64,000 nt of DNA from Pseudomonadota bacterium (GCA_039028935.1 JBCCHD010000015.1:18269-82268); one strand, 5' to 3'. Positions 27,753 to 38,210 are shown, numbered from the stretch's first letter. Numbers and translations are program-made. The notes: a model not told the origin generated them from the letters alone.

Positions 27753-27789
27753 GTTGAGTTAGATAGACCACCGATTCAACGTGCACTCG

Positions 27790-28239
27790 TCAAAACGGAA
27801 TATCATCGTCAAAGCCGCCTGTATCCGCAGGCGCTTCAGCCATGGCGGGTGGCGCTTGGTTCATAGTGCTACCCCCCGCTGAGGCGCCACCGCCGCCGCC
27901 ACCGCGACCCCCTAACATCTGCATTTCACGCGCGACAATTTCCGTGGTGTAGCGATCGTTGCCGCTCTGATCCTGCCACTTTTGTGTGCGGATCTGGCCC
28001 TCGACATACACTTGCGAACCCTTCCGCAGATACTCGGCGGCTACCTCGGCCAACCGATTGAAAAACACCACGCGATGCCATTCCGTTTTCTCACGCTGTT
28101 CGCCCGACTTTTTGTCTTTCCAGCTTTCGGAGGTTGCCAATCGAATATTGGTAACCGAGCCGCCGCTGGGCATGAATCGGGTTTCGGGGTCGGCCCCTAA
28201 GTTGCCGACCAAAATAACTTTGTTTATACCTCGCGCCAT
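27790..28239 (-). CDS. ssb: Single-stranded DNA-binding protein
   Basis: 149 residues. The OB-fold begins [21 protein letters not shown] and includes the family aromatic segment [21 protein letters not shown] Gly-rich linker ([14 protein letters not shown]) leads to the conserved acidic tip DDDIPF, which recruits replication and repair partners. It lies between an MFS gene and the terminator, in the frequent ssb-MFS-uvrA neighbourhood. No clear promoter was identified in the 193 bases upstream. Confidence 0.97.
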   Translation of the reverse strand: MARGINKVILVGNLGADPETRFMPSGGSVTNIRLATSESWKDKKSGEQREKTEWHRVVFFNRLAEVAAEYLRKGSQVYVEGQIRTQKWQDQSGNDRYTTEIVAREMQMLGGRGGGGGGASAGGSTMNQAPPAMAEAPADTGGFDDDIPF

Positions 28240-28432
28240 GTTCAGTGCTCCAAAAGGTTGAGTTAATCGTAATGTGTAATGGCTGGCTGATGGCCGTCGC
28301 AGAACGGCATCGACACACCGAAAGGTGTTGCGACGCCCGCGCTCGGTAGTGACTTAATCCAATGAACGCGTCAACCCACAGGGCCGATCAGGCGGCTGAT
28401 TGTAGGCCGTCTGACACGAAAGATCACGCGCC

Positions 28433-29683
28433 TTAATGGGGCAAACTCGAGGATTTCTTAGGTAGCGTAGATAACTGCACGAAAAGCCACAGAACGCTCG
28501 CGACAGCACTGACCGCAAAACCGCCGTGCGGGCCAATCGCGCCGACACTCACGCCCGCCAACGCACCACCCGCGAAGACGCCGAGGTATTGACTGCTCGC
28601 ATAGACGCCAAGTGCGGTACCTCGCCGCTCCTCGGTCGCCGCCATCGAAACCCGGGCCGGCAGATTGGCCTCCAAGAAATTGAAGCCCGAGAAAAAAACC
28701 GCCCCGGCGATCACTACCGCAAGCAATCCAACGTGTGCAGACATCGAGCCCATCGTTAACGCGATCATGCTTAACGCAATGAGCACAATCGAAAAGGTAG
28801 CACTGCGGGCCGCCACCGCGAGATCCTTGGAACGCTCAGAGCGCAACACCAAAAGAATGGTCGCGGGGATCGACAGCAAAATGATTGCACCGAGTGTTTT
28901 CCACTGCACGTCTTCGTCCAATCCAAACTGGTCGCGCAAGACAAATGGCAGCGACACAAAGAGCGCGGACAAAATGAAATGCAGTAGAAAAATAGCAATA
29001 TTTAAGGGCCACAGCGCACGGTCGCGCAGCACGTTGCCGAGTGTTACCGGCGATTTACAGGTATCAATGCGACCGCCCGGAATCCGCCATAGCGCCAGCA
29101 GCAGTCCCACTACGGCCATCCCAAACGAGGCCATAAACAGGCCTTTAACACCGACGCGACTGCTCAAAATCGGCCCGAGCAGTAATGACAACACGAACGA
29201 CAAACCAATTCCAATGCCCACAAATGCCATGGCACGGGTGCGTCGTTGTTCCGATATATGATCGCCCACCACCGCCGTGAGCACAGCCGAAATCGCCCCG
29301 GCACCTTGCAACACACGGCCCAGTATGACGCCGGTAATGGTGTCGCTGATCGCCGCGATGAACGAGCCGGCCGCGAATACGATCAGCCCGCCCACCACAA
29401 CCAAACGGCGACCGTAACGATCGGACGCCCAGCCATAAGGGATCTGCAGCAACGCCTGGCTGATGCCATGCGCGCCCACAGCCAATCCGACCGCAAACGG
29501 CGTGCCACCCGGCAACGACGCCGCGTAAAGCGCCAGCACCGGCAGCACCATGAACAAACCCAACATACGCAGACTGAAAATGCTGAGCACCGTCATCATG
29601 ATGCCGCGTTCCACTTGCGTCAGACCGCTACCTTCGGCGGCGGGCGCAGACTCGTGAGTCGATTGGGAAGAAGTGGAATTCAC
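28433..29683 (-). CDS. MFS transporter, 12 membrane segments
   Basis: 416 residues from a GTG at 29683; a reading from 29791 would run into uvrA, and a later start at the Met-Met before TVLSIFSLRMLG is also possible. The hydrophobic profile is that of a 12-segment MFS carrier. The MFS loop motif A appears as GWASDRYGRRLVVVGG between segments 2 and 3, and GRVLQGAGAISAVLTAVVGD is typical of drug:H+ antiporters. The same family sits between ssb and uvrA in many Gammaproteobacteria. The substrate is unknown. Confidence 0.88.
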   Translation of the reverse strand: MNSTSSQSTHESAPAAEGSGLTQVERGIMMTVLSIFSLRMLGLFMVLPVLALYAASLPGGTPFAVGLAVGAHGISQALLQIPYGWASDRYGRRLVVVGGLIVFAAGSFIAAISDTITGVILGRVLQGAGAISAVLTAVVGDHISEQRRTRAMAFVGIGIGLSFVLSLLLGPILSSRVGVKGLFMASFGMAVVGLLLALWRIPGGRIDTCKSPVTLGNVLRDRALWPLNIAIFLLHFILSALFVSLPFVLRDQFGLDEDVQWKTLGAIILLSIPATILLVLRSERSKDLAVAARSATFSIVLIALSMIALTMGSMSAHVGLLAVVIAGAVFFSGFNFLEANLPARVSMAATEERRGTALGVYASSQYLGVFAGGALAGVSVGAIGPHGGFAVSAVASVLWLFVQLSTLPKKSSSLPH

Positions 29684-29755
29684 GTGTTCGTGACTTTGCG
29701 CCGGGTTAGATAGAACGAGTATATTAGCAGGTCTACTTTTAAATAGTACGGCGTA

Positions 29756-32638
29756 ATGAAACACATCCAAATCCGCGGCGCGCGCACCCACAACCTCAAA
29801 AACATCGATGTCGATTTACCGCGCGATCAGCTGATCGTGATCACCGGTTTGTCCGGCTCGGGCAAATCGTCGCTCGCCTTCGACACGGTGTACGCCGAAG
29901 GTCAGCGGCGCTACGTTGAATCGCTGTCCGCCTACGCTCGACAGTTTTTATCAATGATGGAAAAACCGGACGTCGACACGATCGAGGGCCTGTCGCCCGC
30001 TATCTCAATCGAACAAAAATCCACCTCGCACAATCCGCGCTCCACGGTCGGCACAGTGACCGAAATTTACGACTACTTACGCCTACTCTACGCCCGGGCC
30101 GGTATCCCGCGCTGCCCAGATCACCACATTGATCTTGAAGCGCAGACCGTAAGCCAAATGGTCGATCAGGTGCTCACGTTGCCAAAAGGGTCGCGACTGC
30201 TCCTGCTGGCACCCGTTGTCCAAAATCGCAAAGGTCGTCACGAACAGCTCCTGTCGCAACTACTCGCACAAGGCTTTGTGCGGGCGCGCATTGATGGCGA
30301 GGTGTATGAACTCGATGATCCGCCCAAGCTCGACCTTCGCCGCAAGCACACCATTGAGGCGGTGGTCGACCGCTTTAAAGTGCGCGACGATCTTCAGCAA
30401 CGCTTGGCCGAGTCGTTTGAAACCGCCCTGCAGCTCGCTGACGGCGTCGCCAAAGTGGCCTCGATGGACGGCAAACTCGACGGCGTCGACGGTGGCGAAT
30501 TGGTGTTTTCCGATAAATTTGCCTGCAACATCTGCGGCTACAGCCTCACCGAGCTCGAGCCTCGCTTGTTCTCATTTAATAGCCCCATCGGCGCGTGCGC
30601 CGAGTGTGATGGACTGGGGGTGATTCAGTTTTTTGATCCCGAGCGCGTCGTCACCCACCGTCATTTGAGTATGGCCGGTGGCGCCATCCGCGGGTGGGAT
30701 CGGCGCAACGCGTACTACTTTCACCTCATTAACGGCTTAGCCGAACATTATGACTTCGACATTGAAACGCCGTTCGAGGAACTTGACGACGACATTCAAG
30801 AGCTCGTTCTTTATGGCAATGACGGTGAGATCATCGAGTTCGAGTATCGCGATAGTCGCGGCAATCGCATTAAGCGCGAGCACGACTTTGAGGGCATTTT
30901 GCCGAATATGGAACGGCGCTTTCGAGAAACCGAGTCGAGCAAAGTGCGCGAGGAACTGGCTAAGTTTATGAGCCATCAGGCGTGTCCTGAGTGCGACGGC
31001 ACACGACTCAACCGGTCGGCACGTAATGTGTTCGTTCAAGATCGGACTATTACAGACCTAAGTGATATGTCGGTGGCCGCAGCCCATGCCTTTTTTGATG
31101 CACTGTCACTGCCTGGCTGGCGCGGGGAAATCGCGATCAAAATTGTCAAAGAGATTAATGATCGACTCTCGTTTCTCAACAATGTTGGCCTCGAATATCT
31201 GACACTTAATCGAAGTGCGGAAACCCTTTCGGGCGGCGAAGCGCAGCGAATTCGGCTGGCGAGTCAGATTGGCTCGGGACTCGTGGGCGTGATGTACATC
31301 CTTGATGAGCCGTCGATCGGTTTGCATCAGCGCGACAATCAGCGCTTGCTCAATACGCTTATTCGCCTGCGTGATTTGGGCAACACAGTGGTCGTGGTTG
31401 AGCATGACGAAGAAGCCATCACCACAGCCGATTATGTGCTTGACGTGGGACCGGGTGCGGGCGTCCATGGGGGTCGCATTGTCGCGCAAGGAACACCCAA
31501 GCAAGTTGTCGCCAACTCAGCGAGCCTGACAGGCCAGTATTTGAGCGGTAAGCGCCGAATTTCAGTGCCGACATCACGCACCCCGTTTGATCAGGATCGT
31601 ACGATTACCCTTCGCGGCGCGACGGGCAACAATCTCAAAAACGTCAGCGCCACGATTCCGGTCGGACTCATGACCTGTGTGACCGGCGTCTCCGGTTCCG
31701 GCAAATCGACCCTCATCAACGATACACTGTACCGCCACGCCGCGCGGGCGATTAATAATTCGAGCGTCACACCCAGGCCGTGCGAGGGCGTCGACGGCCT
31801 TGATCAGGTCGATCGCATTATCGACATCAGCCAAAGCCCCATCGGCCGCACGCCACGATCGAACCCAGCAACCTATACCGGGCTTTTCACACCCATACGC
31901 GAACTGTTTGCGGGCACTCAGGAAGCGCGCTCGCGCGGTTATCAGCTGGGTCGATTCAGCTTCAATGTGAAAGGCGGCCGCTGCGAGGCCTGCCAAGGGG
32001 ACGGTGTGCTGCGCGTGGAGATGCACTTTTTGCCCGATGTGTACGTGCCGTGCGACATCTGTCATGGCAAACGCTACAACCGAGAGACCCTCGAAATTCG
32101 ATACAAGGGCAAGAATATTCATGAAGTGCTAAAGATGACGGTGGAAGACGCAGCCGACTTTTTTCAAAACGTGCCCGTGATCGCCCGCAAACTGAAAACG
32201 CTAATGGATGTGGGCCTGAGTTACTTGGAACTCGGCCAGAACGCCACCACCCTATCGGGCGGTGAGGCGCAGCGCGTTAAACTATCCAAAGAGCTCAGCA
32301 AACGCGCGACAGGCAACACGCTTTACATTCTCGACGAACCGACAACCGGCTTGCACTTTCATGACATCGCTCAGCTTCTGGTGGTGCTGCAACGCCTTCG
32401 CGACCGAGGCAATACCGTGGTGGTGATCGAACACAATCTTGATGTCATCAAAACGGCCGACTGGATCGTGGACCTCGGACCGGAAGGAGGCGACGGCGGC
32501 GGCGAAATCGTGGCCTTTGGCACACCCGAAGAAGTCGTTAAGGTAAAGCAATCCTACACGGGACAATTTCTTAAGCCATTGCTTCCGGACCGGCAAAAAT
32601 CAAGCAAATCGACTACTCAGCAACGCGCCCGAACCTGA
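29756..32638 (+). CDS. uvrA: Excinuclease ABC subunit A
   Basis: 960 residues. UvrA is the damage-recognition ATPase of nucleotide excision repair. Two ABC cassettes show Walker A motifs GLSGSGKSS and GVSGSGKST, and ABC signatures [12 protein letters not shown] and [12 protein letters not shown]. Zinc modules include [14 protein letters not shown] with CAECDG, and CEACQGDG with [10 protein letters not shown]. It diverges from the MFS gene with 72 bases between the starts. A convincing LexA box was not found there. Confidence 0.98.
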   Translation: MKHIQIRGARTHNLKNIDVDLPRDQLIVITGLSGSGKSSLAFDTVYAEGQRRYVESLSAYARQFLSMMEKPDVDTIEGLSPAISIEQKSTSHNPRSTVGTVTEIYDYLRLLYARAGIPRCPDHHIDLEAQTVSQMVDQVLTLPKGSRLLLLAPVVQNRKGRHEQLLSQLLAQGFVRARIDGEVYELDDPPKLDLRRKHTIEAVVDRFKVRDDLQQRLAESFETALQLADGVAKVASMDGKLDGVDGGELVFSDKFACNICGYSLTELEPRLFSFNSPIGACAECDGLGVIQFFDPERVVTHRHLSMAGGAIRGWDRRNAYYFHLINGLAEHYDFDIETPFEELDDDIQELVLYGNDGEIIEFEYRDSRGNRIKREHDFEGILPNMERRFRETESSKVREELAKFMSHQACPECDGTRLNRSARNVFVQDRTITDLSDMSVAAAHAFFDALSLPGWRGEIAIKIVKEINDRLSFLNNVGLEYLTLNRSAETLSGGEAQRIRLASQIGSGLVGVMYILDEPSIGLHQRDNQRLLNTLIRLRDLGNTVVVVEHDEEAITTADYVLDVGPGAGVHGGRIVAQGTPKQVVANSASLTGQYLSGKRRISVPTSRTPFDQDRTITLRGATGNNLKNVSATIPVGLMTCVTGVSGSGKSTLINDTLYRHAARAINNSSVTPRPCEGVDGLDQVDRIIDISQSPIGRTPRSNPATYTGLFTPIRELFAGTQEARSRGYQLGRFSFNVKGGRCEACQGDGVLRVEMHFLPDVYVPCDICHGKRYNRETLEIRYKGKNIHEVLKMTVEDAADFFQNVPVIARKLKTLMDVGLSYLELGQNATTLSGGEAQRVKLSKELSKRATGNTLYILDEPTTGLHFHDIAQLLVVLQRLRDRGNTVVVIEHNLDVIKTADWIVDLGPEGGDGGGEIVAFGTPEEVVKVKQSYTGQFLKPLLPDRQKSSKSTTQQRART

Positions 32639-32649
32639 CGGCACGAAGT

Positions 32650-33141
32650 CTAGGACTCGGACACGGCATCGAGAATATAGTCGTATTCCTTGGCGAGTGT
32701 TTTTTCCGCGTCTTTCGCAATGAACTGCGCGAGCTTCTTGCCCAATAACGGCACGCTTGAGGTGATGTCCATCTCCACATGATTCACGCAACCCTCGCCA
32801 TCGGGCATCACGTTCATCGTGCCAGTGATTTCAGCCGGCACGCCTTCGGTGCTGAGTGCAAAATCACAAATGTACTCGTCGTCACCGACGTCCTGCCATT
32901 CCTCAGTTTGTGTCACGGTGTTCCATTCGCCCAGCAGGCTCTTTAGCACGCCCGGCACGTCCGCCGGCACATCCCGATCGAGCGTAATCGAAAACGTGTC
33001 ATCGCCACGCTCAATTTCAACCACGTCGATATTCTTCGCGCCGCATGCAGCGAATTTATCCGCATGAAATCCATCTTGCGTAAACAGCGTGTAGAGCTCC
33101 TCACTGGAGCAAGGATATTTGTGTTGCGCAGTAATATTCAT
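32650..33141 (-). CDS. DUF2505 family protein
   Basis: 163 residues from the ATG at 33141, which has AGGA eight bases upstream. The start MNITAQHKYPCSSEELYTLF and the pattern VPLLGKKLAQFIAKDAEK fit DUF2505, a START/polyketide-cyclase-like fold with a hydrophobic pocket. The ligand is unknown. It overlaps the antiporter stop by four bases, so the two are cotranscribed, and it ends 11 bases from the convergent uvrA end. Confidence 0.82.
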   Translation of the reverse strand: MNITAQHKYPCSSEELYTLFTQDGFHADKFAACGAKNIDVVEIERGDDTFSITLDRDVPADVPGVLKSLLGEWNTVTQTEEWQDVGDDEYICDFALSTEGVPAEITGTMNVMPDGEGCVNHVEMDITSSVPLLGKKLAQFIAKDAEKTLAKEYDYILDAVSES

Positions 33142-34370
33142 AGTTGATTCCTGTACCGATTCACGATCCACTCGACCAAGGGCGCCTGGACGAATAAGGA
33201 GAATAACACTACCCCGTAGGCCATGGACTGAATGGTCCACCAATACGGCAAATCGGTGGGGAGCGACAGCGCCAGTGCAAGGGTTACGGCGCCGCGTACA
33301 CCACCAAAATAAAGCAACACGCCTTGCACGCCATTTAGGCGCTCAGCACCCAGCAGGCGATTTTGAAGCGGTAGCGACAACACCACCACCGGCAACCGGG
33401 CAAGCAACAGTGCCCCAACCGCAATAATCATCACCAGCCAGCGCTCGGTGAACATATCCACGGTAATGGTCACGCCGACCAAAATAAACAGCAACATATA
33501 GGAAGCGCGTCCCAAGAACTTCCAAAAGACATAGGTAAAGCGCGCAGATTGATCCGCATCGCGCCCACGATACTCACGGCCTAACAGCAATCCGGCCGCC
33601 ATCAGCGCCACCACGCCCGAGGCTTCGAGCAATAATTCCGTCGTGAGGTAAATACCGTACACCGCGACTAATGTGACCAATCCTTGTGTCAACTCGTTAA
33701 GCTGTCGCCAACCCAGACGTAGTAATATCCACGCCACGCCGACCCCCACCACGGCGCCGGCCGCTATCGCCCAGAGAAAAAGCAGCGCGGTCGTGCCGAG
33801 CAACGCGGTGGCATCGCCCTCCATCGCCAAGGCAAACCCGGTCAACGACACATAGAGCGCCACCGCAATCGCGTCACCAAAGGCGCCTTCACCCTCGAGC
33901 AGTGTGTTCACAGGCGGCGGCACATTGCGTCGCTCAAAAATCTCCGAAATCACCAGTGAATCGGTGGCGACAAACAATGCGGCGGCGATGCCCGCCGCAA
34001 TCCAAGGAAAACCGGTCGGATGCGCAACCAGGTAATAAATGAGTGCCGTACACAGTGCGGTCGCGACGAGCAGCAACGGCAGTGCAAGCGCGAGCGTCGG
34101 GCCCAGATAGCGCTTCAAACTCGTCGTGTCGACACGCAGCGCCGCGAAGAACACCAGCAGTGGCAACAGCACATAGAGAACGAGGTCGCGAAAGCTACGC
34201 CAGCTCAACCCGGTGTCATACCCCAGTGCGACCACAAGCTCCGATGCCGCAAACCCCAACACCACGAGCACCCCCCCGAGAGGCAGTCGCAACCATTTGG
34301 ACAGCGGCATGGCCAACAGCGCCAGCGCCAGCAGCACGGTCACCGTCGTGACAAGCTGAATTATGCTCAT
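33138..34370 (-). CDS. CPA1-type sodium:proton antiporter, NhaP-like
   Basis: 410 residues with about 12 hydrophobic segments. Family signs are ALFVATDSLVISEIF, VNTLLEGEGAFGDAIAVALY and the C-terminal YFGGVRGAVTLALALSLP, where the Arg is typical of CPA1. The usual Asn-Asp pair in the ion site (ES-x-x-ND) is here Gly165-Asp166; the Asp is kept and the Asn is lost. Ion specificity may therefore differ from classic NhaP. There is no cytoplasmic tail. It is cotranscribed with the DUF2505 gene. Confidence 0.88.
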   Translation of the reverse strand: MSIIQLVTTVTVLLALALLAMPLSKWLRLPLGGVLVVLGFAASELVVALGYDTGLSWRSFRDLVLYVLLPLLVFFAALRVDTTSLKRYLGPTLALALPLLLVATALCTALIYYLVAHPTGFPWIAAGIAAALFVATDSLVISEIFERRNVPPPVNTLLEGEGAFGDAIAVALYVSLTGFALAMEGDATALLGTTALLFLWAIAAGAVVGVGVAWILLRLGWRQLNELTQGLVTLVAVYGIYLTTELLLEASGVVALMAAGLLLGREYRGRDADQSARFTYVFWKFLGRASYMLLFILVGVTITVDMFTERWLVMIIAVGALLLARLPVVVLSLPLQNRLLGAERLNGVQGVLLYFGGVRGAVTLALALSLPTDLPYWWTIQSMAYGVVLFSLFVQAPLVEWIVNRYRNQL

Positions 34371-34554
34371 TCGTTTTGCACCCTGATTACCTCAATGAGA
34401 GCTCTATACCATTGATTAAGCGAGCATTCTTAACGTTTCGTCGACATCTGTCCGGGCGCGCACGCTACAAATGTTTACCAAATGTGGTCGGCTCACCCAA
34501 TCCCGATCCATTACAATGCGCGCATTGCACAAAACTTCATATGGGGAATTCGAC

Positions 34555-35091
34555 ATGAGAGTAGCAACAATCACCGCGGTCGTCATGATGGCGTTGTTAA
34601 GCGTGAGCGCCTGCAGTAAGGACGACACAAAAGAGACGATCGATTCAGCCGCCGATTCGGCCGGCAGCATGATGGACAAAGTGAAAGACGCCGGTAATGC
34701 CGCGATGGATGCGGCTAAGGACGCGGGCGATGCCGCTATGGAAGCCGGCAGTAACGCCATGGACACAGCAAAAGAAGCCGGTGGCGACGCGATGGATGCC
34801 GCAAAAGACTTGGGGAACTCCGCGATGGAAGCCGGCAGCGATGCCGTGGACGCCGCCAAGGACATGGGCAGCTCTGCCATGGAAGCCGGTAGCAACGCCA
34901 TGGACGCCGCAAAAGACATGGGGAATGCTGCGATGGAAGCCGGCAGCGATGCCGTGGACGCGGCCAAAGACATGGGCAGCTCCGCCATGGACGCCGGTAG
35001 CAACGCCATGGACAAAGCCAAAGAAGCCGGCAGTGACGCGATGGACAAAGCCATCAAGACAGTGGATGAGATGAGCGACGAAGAGCAGTAG
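34555..35091 (+). CDS. Lipoprotein made of 11- and 7-residue helical repeats
   Basis: 178 residues from the ATG at 34555, with GGGGA eight bases upstream. Residues 1-19 are a signal peptide and Cys20 ends the lipobox VSAC; Ser at +2 suggests outer-membrane sorting. From about residue 49 to 165 the sequence is a tandem array in which an 11-residue unit (AMDAAKDMGNA type) alternates with a 7-residue unit (AMEAGSN or AMEAGSD). The combined 18-residue period equals five alpha-helical turns, so it should be a long straight amphipathic helix rich in Ala, Asp, Lys and Met. The array ends DEMSDEEQ. Similar Ala/Lys/Asp repeats occur in LEA-like and apolipoprotein-like proteins; the role is unknown. 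A strong terminator follows. Confidence 0.8.
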   Translation: MRVATITAVVMMALLSVSACSKDDTKETIDSAADSAGSMMDKVKDAGNAAMDAAKDAGDAAMEAGSNAMDTAKEAGGDAMDAAKDLGNSAMEAGSDAVDAAKDMGSSAMEAGSNAMDAAKDMGNAAMEAGSDAVDAAKDMGSSAMDAGSNAMDKAKEAGSDAMDKAIKTVDEMSDEEQ

Positions 35092-35197
35092 ACGACGATC
35101 AACTTTGGGGCCGGGCTTGAATCTGACGGCGTAGTTTGCGCGCGTTTGCCCCCCAGGCGAAAGAATCAGGTCTGGTCCCAATCTCTTCTTTATTTTG

Positions 35198-35225
35198 GCC
35201 CAAGGGCAACCTTGGGCTTTTTTTT
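35198..35225 (+). terminator. Intrinsic terminator of the repeat-helix lipoprotein gene
   Basis: An 8-bp perfect stem GCCCAAGG / CCTTGGGC with a GCAA tetraloop, followed by eight T. It lies 107 bases after the lipoprotein stop and just before the convergent ggt end. Confidence 0.92.
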
Positions 35226-35235
35226 GCCTGGAACC

Positions 35236-36936
35236 CTAGTAACCCGCCGCCTGTCCGTCTTTACGCGATTCGGACGCACCCACATACACCCCGTGTTCGG
35301 CGTCATACCGAATCGCCTGATAACCGCCATAACCACTGCCACCCACCTTTACCGTGTGACCGCGGCGGCGCAATGCCTTGACCACTTTCGCGTCATAGCC
35401 TGTTTCGAGGTTGATACGCCCTCCATCGGTCATGACCTCGCCGGTCGGTTGCGATGATCCTTCGTGGCGCAACCGCGGCGCATCACCGGCAACTTGGGTG
35501 TTCATCCCAAAATCGATCATATTGACCAATATTTGCACGTGCCCTTGCGGCTGCATGGCGCCACCCATCAAGCCAAAGCTCATAAACGGTTTACCGTCTT
35601 TGGTAACAAACGCCGGTATGATCGTATGAAACGGTCGTTTGGCCGGTTCATAAACATTGAAATGATCGGGATCAAGACTGAACAACTCGCCGCGGTCCTG
35701 CAGAACAAACCCGAGTCCCGGCGGGGTCATGCCCGAGCCCATGCCGCGATAATTGCTTTGAATTAGCGACACCATATTGCCGTCTTGATCCGCCGTGGTG
35801 AGGTAGATCGTATCCCCTTCCTCCAGCGCGCCATCATAGGCGGGTAACTGTTTTGACGCGCGTTTCATGCTGATACGCGCGCGTTGAGATGCCGCATACT
35901 CTTTGGATAACAGTGCATCGATCGGCAACGTATTAAACGCAGGATCGGAGTAAAATTTCGCTCGATCTTCAAAGGCGAGTTTTTTCGCTTCTGTGAGCAC
36001 ATGTAAATAGTCCGCGCTGCCAAAGCCCATATCAGCCAAATCAAAGCCCTCTAAAATATTGAGCATCTGAAGCGCAGCAAGACCTTGGCCATTTGGCGGC
36101 AACTCATACACCTCATAGCCGCGATAGTTGGTAGACAGCGGCTCCACCCATTCCGACGTATGATTCGCCAAATCATCTACCGTCAAAAATCCGCCGTTAG
36201 CCTGCATGTAATCAGCCATCGTCTGAGCAACGTGGCCTTTGTAGAAGCCATCCCTTCCTTCCTTCGCCAGGATTCGATACGTGTTCGCCAAATCAGGATT
36301 CTTAAACACCTGACCCTTCTTTGGCGCCACCCCATTTGGCATAAACACCTCACTAAACCCCGGGAACTTCGACAAGATCGGTACGCTTCGATTCCAGTAG
36401 TAGGCAATAAGCTCAGTGACCGGGAATCCATGCTCCGCATAGCGAATTGACGGTTCAAGAATGTCATCCATGGGCAGCTTGCCAAACTTCTCGTGGAGTT
36501 CAAACCAGCCGTCCACCGCACCCGGCACGCTCACCGGCAACGGGCCGTGGGACGGAATTTTGTCGAGTCCTTGCTCAATCAAATAATCGAGTGTGAGGGT
36601 AGCGGGACTGCGCCCGCTCGCGTTTAGCCCATGAATCGTCTGTGTAGACTGATCCCAAACTATTGCGAACAGATCGCCACCGATGCCATTGCCGGTTGGC
36701 TCCATGAGACCCAACGCCGCATTGGCCGCAATGGCCGCATCAACGGCATTGCCACCCGCCTTTAAAATATCGAGCGCCACTTGCGTGGCAAGCGGATGGC
36801 TGGTGGCCGCCATGCCGTGTACCGCAATCACCTCGGAACGCGTGGCGAGCGGATCGCCACTGACGCGATCACCGGCCGAAACAGGCGGCACAGCCATCAT
36901 CCACAGGCAGACGAGCAAAACGGAAAGACGAAGCAT
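35236..36936 (-). CDS. ggt: Gamma-glutamyltransferase
   Basis: 566 residues from the ATG at 36936, chosen for AAGGAG seven bases upstream. Residues 1-21 form a signal peptide (VPPVSAGD), so the enzyme is periplasmic. It is an Ntn hydrolase that self-cleaves into two subunits; the new N-terminal Thr is in DTIYLTTADQDGNMVSLIQS. The large subunit has GGNAVDAAIAANAALGLMEP and GNGIGGDLFAIVWD; the small subunit has the oxyanion-like GSGMTPPGLGFVLQDRG and FGLMGGAMQPQGHVQ. It acts on glutathione and gamma-glutamyl compounds; this subgroup includes acylase-like members, so substrate preference is open. Confidence 0.93.
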   Translation of the reverse strand: MLRLSVLLVCLWMMAVPPVSAGDRVSGDPLATRSEVIAVHGMAATSHPLATQVALDILKAGGNAVDAAIAANAALGLMEPTGNGIGGDLFAIVWDQSTQTIHGLNASGRSPATLTLDYLIEQGLDKIPSHGPLPVSVPGAVDGWFELHEKFGKLPMDDILEPSIRYAEHGFPVTELIAYYWNRSVPILSKFPGFSEVFMPNGVAPKKGQVFKNPDLANTYRILAKEGRDGFYKGHVAQTMADYMQANGGFLTVDDLANHTSEWVEPLSTNYRGYEVYELPPNGQGLAALQMLNILEGFDLADMGFGSADYLHVLTEAKKLAFEDRAKFYSDPAFNTLPIDALLSKEYAASQRARISMKRASKQLPAYDGALEEGDTIYLTTADQDGNMVSLIQSNYRGMGSGMTPPGLGFVLQDRGELFSLDPDHFNVYEPAKRPFHTIIPAFVTKDGKPFMSFGLMGGAMQPQGHVQILVNMIDFGMNTQVAGDAPRLRHEGSSQPTGEVMTDGGRINLETGYDAKVVKALRRRGHTVKVGGSGYGGYQAIRYDAEHGVYVGASESRKDGQAAGY

Positions 36937-37082
36937 GAGATCTCCTTTGTACATGAATGCAACCATCGCCCGTCACAAAAGCACGTATTGGACTGTGGTC
37001 TGTCACAGCAACAATCGTAGTGGCGCGCGTCATCAACGCAAAACCGATCGACCGAAGGATGTCGAGCCCGAGGACACGACCA

Positions 37083-37523
37083 CTAACGAACACTACGCCA
37101 GGCGATGTCATCCGGTCGACTGTAAAAGTACAGCGCAAAGTATGCCGGCAACGAAATGCACCACGCGATGACATTCGTGACGTAGTATTCGGTGTCGGTC
37201 ATGCCCGCGCGTAAATCAAGATTCGAAATCCAGTAATACGCGATGCTAAAGGCAATATTGGCCACCAGCGCAATAAGCCAAAACGGCGGCGTCATAATCG
37301 GCTTAACGAATGCATGACCAAACAGACCGACGGTGACCGTAAGCCATAACACGATCGAAAAATACTCCGCTAAGCCCGAATGCGGATCAGCGAGCTGGTA
37401 GAGGTAGCCCCAAACCGAAAGCGCCGTGATGAATACGAAATAGACTTTCCAGCCGAGTGACCGGGTTCCACCCTGATTTGGATCCAGGGAGGCGTTAGGC
37501 GCTTCGTAAGGATTCTGCTCCAC
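37083..37523 (-). CDS. Small membrane protein, NPYEAP N-terminus
   Basis: 146 residues with four predicted membrane segments after a short polar N-terminus, MEQNPYEAPNASLDPNQ. The NPYxAP start is seen in several uncharacterised bacterial membrane proteins. No catalytic motif is visible. It is read divergently from the UrcA gene, 289 bases away, and no function is suggested. Confidence 0.7.
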   Translation of the reverse strand: MEQNPYEAPNASLDPNQGGTRSLGWKVYFVFITALSVWGYLYQLADPHSGLAEYFSIVLWLTVTVGLFGHAFVKPIMTPPFWLIALVANIAFSIAYYWISNLDLRAGMTDTEYYVTNVIAWCISLPAYFALYFYSRPDDIAWRSVR

Positions 37524-37812
37524 ATTCGTCCCCGTGCCAAAAAGATCGATTCAACCAACGATCAAACAACGAAAGTTTACCATGCTATTCGCGCGACTGT
37601 GCACAGCGACATCTTGCCAACACTCGGCTCCCCATCGACGTGTTTCCACTCCGCAACCTGACCGTTATCGGAATATCGCGCTTCATCGTGCGACGAACCG
37701 CTGCGACGAAATGGGTAACGCCATCATCCATAGAGTACAGAACACGACAAAGCGGGCAATCAGACCGCGTCGAATGGGAACCCAGGGAGCTGATGCATTA
37801 AGGAGACTGAAC

Positions 37813-38142
37813 ATGAACGCAACTCGATCATTCCACTCATTCAAATACGCCGTTATGGCGTTGGTGATCGTCGCCCTTTCGCCACAACTGGCCAATGCCG
37901 CGCCGCTGTCCGCCAGCGAATCGGTGCGGTATACCGATCTGAATCTGGACACATCGGCGGGACTCGATGCGCTGTATAAACGCCTAAGCGTAGCAGCCCG
38001 GCGAGTGTGCGGCAGTCAAACGGAGTTAAAGCGCGCCGGCTCAATAAAGCAGTTGCGCATTAATCAAACCTGTTTTGATGCGACGTTGGCCCGCGCCCTA
38101 GCGGAGGTTAACTACCCGGCGCGCGCGACCGCCAGCCGCTAA
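37813..38142 (+). CDS. UrcA family protein
   Basis: 109 residues from the ATG at 37813, with AAGGAG eight bases upstream. A signal peptide (to about ANAAP, residue 32) is followed by the UrcA pattern: VRYTDLNLDTSAGLDALYKR, AARRVCGSQTELKR, and a second Cys in NQTCFDATLARALAEVN, which likely form a disulfide. UrcA proteins are small exported proteins named from a Caulobacter uracil-responsive gene; their role is unknown. Confidence 0.85.
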   Translation: MNATRSFHSFKYAVMALVIVALSPQLANAAPLSASESVRYTDLNLDTSAGLDALYKRLSVAARRVCGSQTELKRAGSIKQLRINQTCFDATLARALAEVNYPARATASR

Positions 38143-38184
38143 TGCCACCGAGCGGTGCGCCCTATCGATTGATCGGCCGCGTGT

Positions 38185-38210
38185 TGGCGTGAGGAAGGTC
38201 GCTCACGCCA
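38185..38210 (+). repeat. Hairpin downstream of the UrcA gene
   Basis: A 9-bp perfect stem TGGCGTGAG / CTCACGCCA with an 8-base loop, 42 bases after the UrcA stop. There is no T-run, so it may be a transcript-end stabiliser rather than an intrinsic terminator. Confidence 0.45.

Larger units (their letters stand above)
27414..27789. other. Gene-free region between ssb and the secreted protein gene
   Basis: 376 bases without a gene. It contains the strong terminator at 27660-27687 and an inverted repeat GCGCGTTCGC (27701-27710) / GCGAACGCGC (27743-27752) in the ssb 3' region. The part next to 27413 should hold the promoter of the secreted protein gene, but no clear boxes were found. Confidence 0.65.

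Noticed and set aside
29715..29730. Possible LexA box before uvrA (ACG-N10-CAG with an AT-rich centre).
   Set aside because: Only one half-site matches CTG-N10-CAG; the other has two mismatches, so SOS control cannot be claimed.
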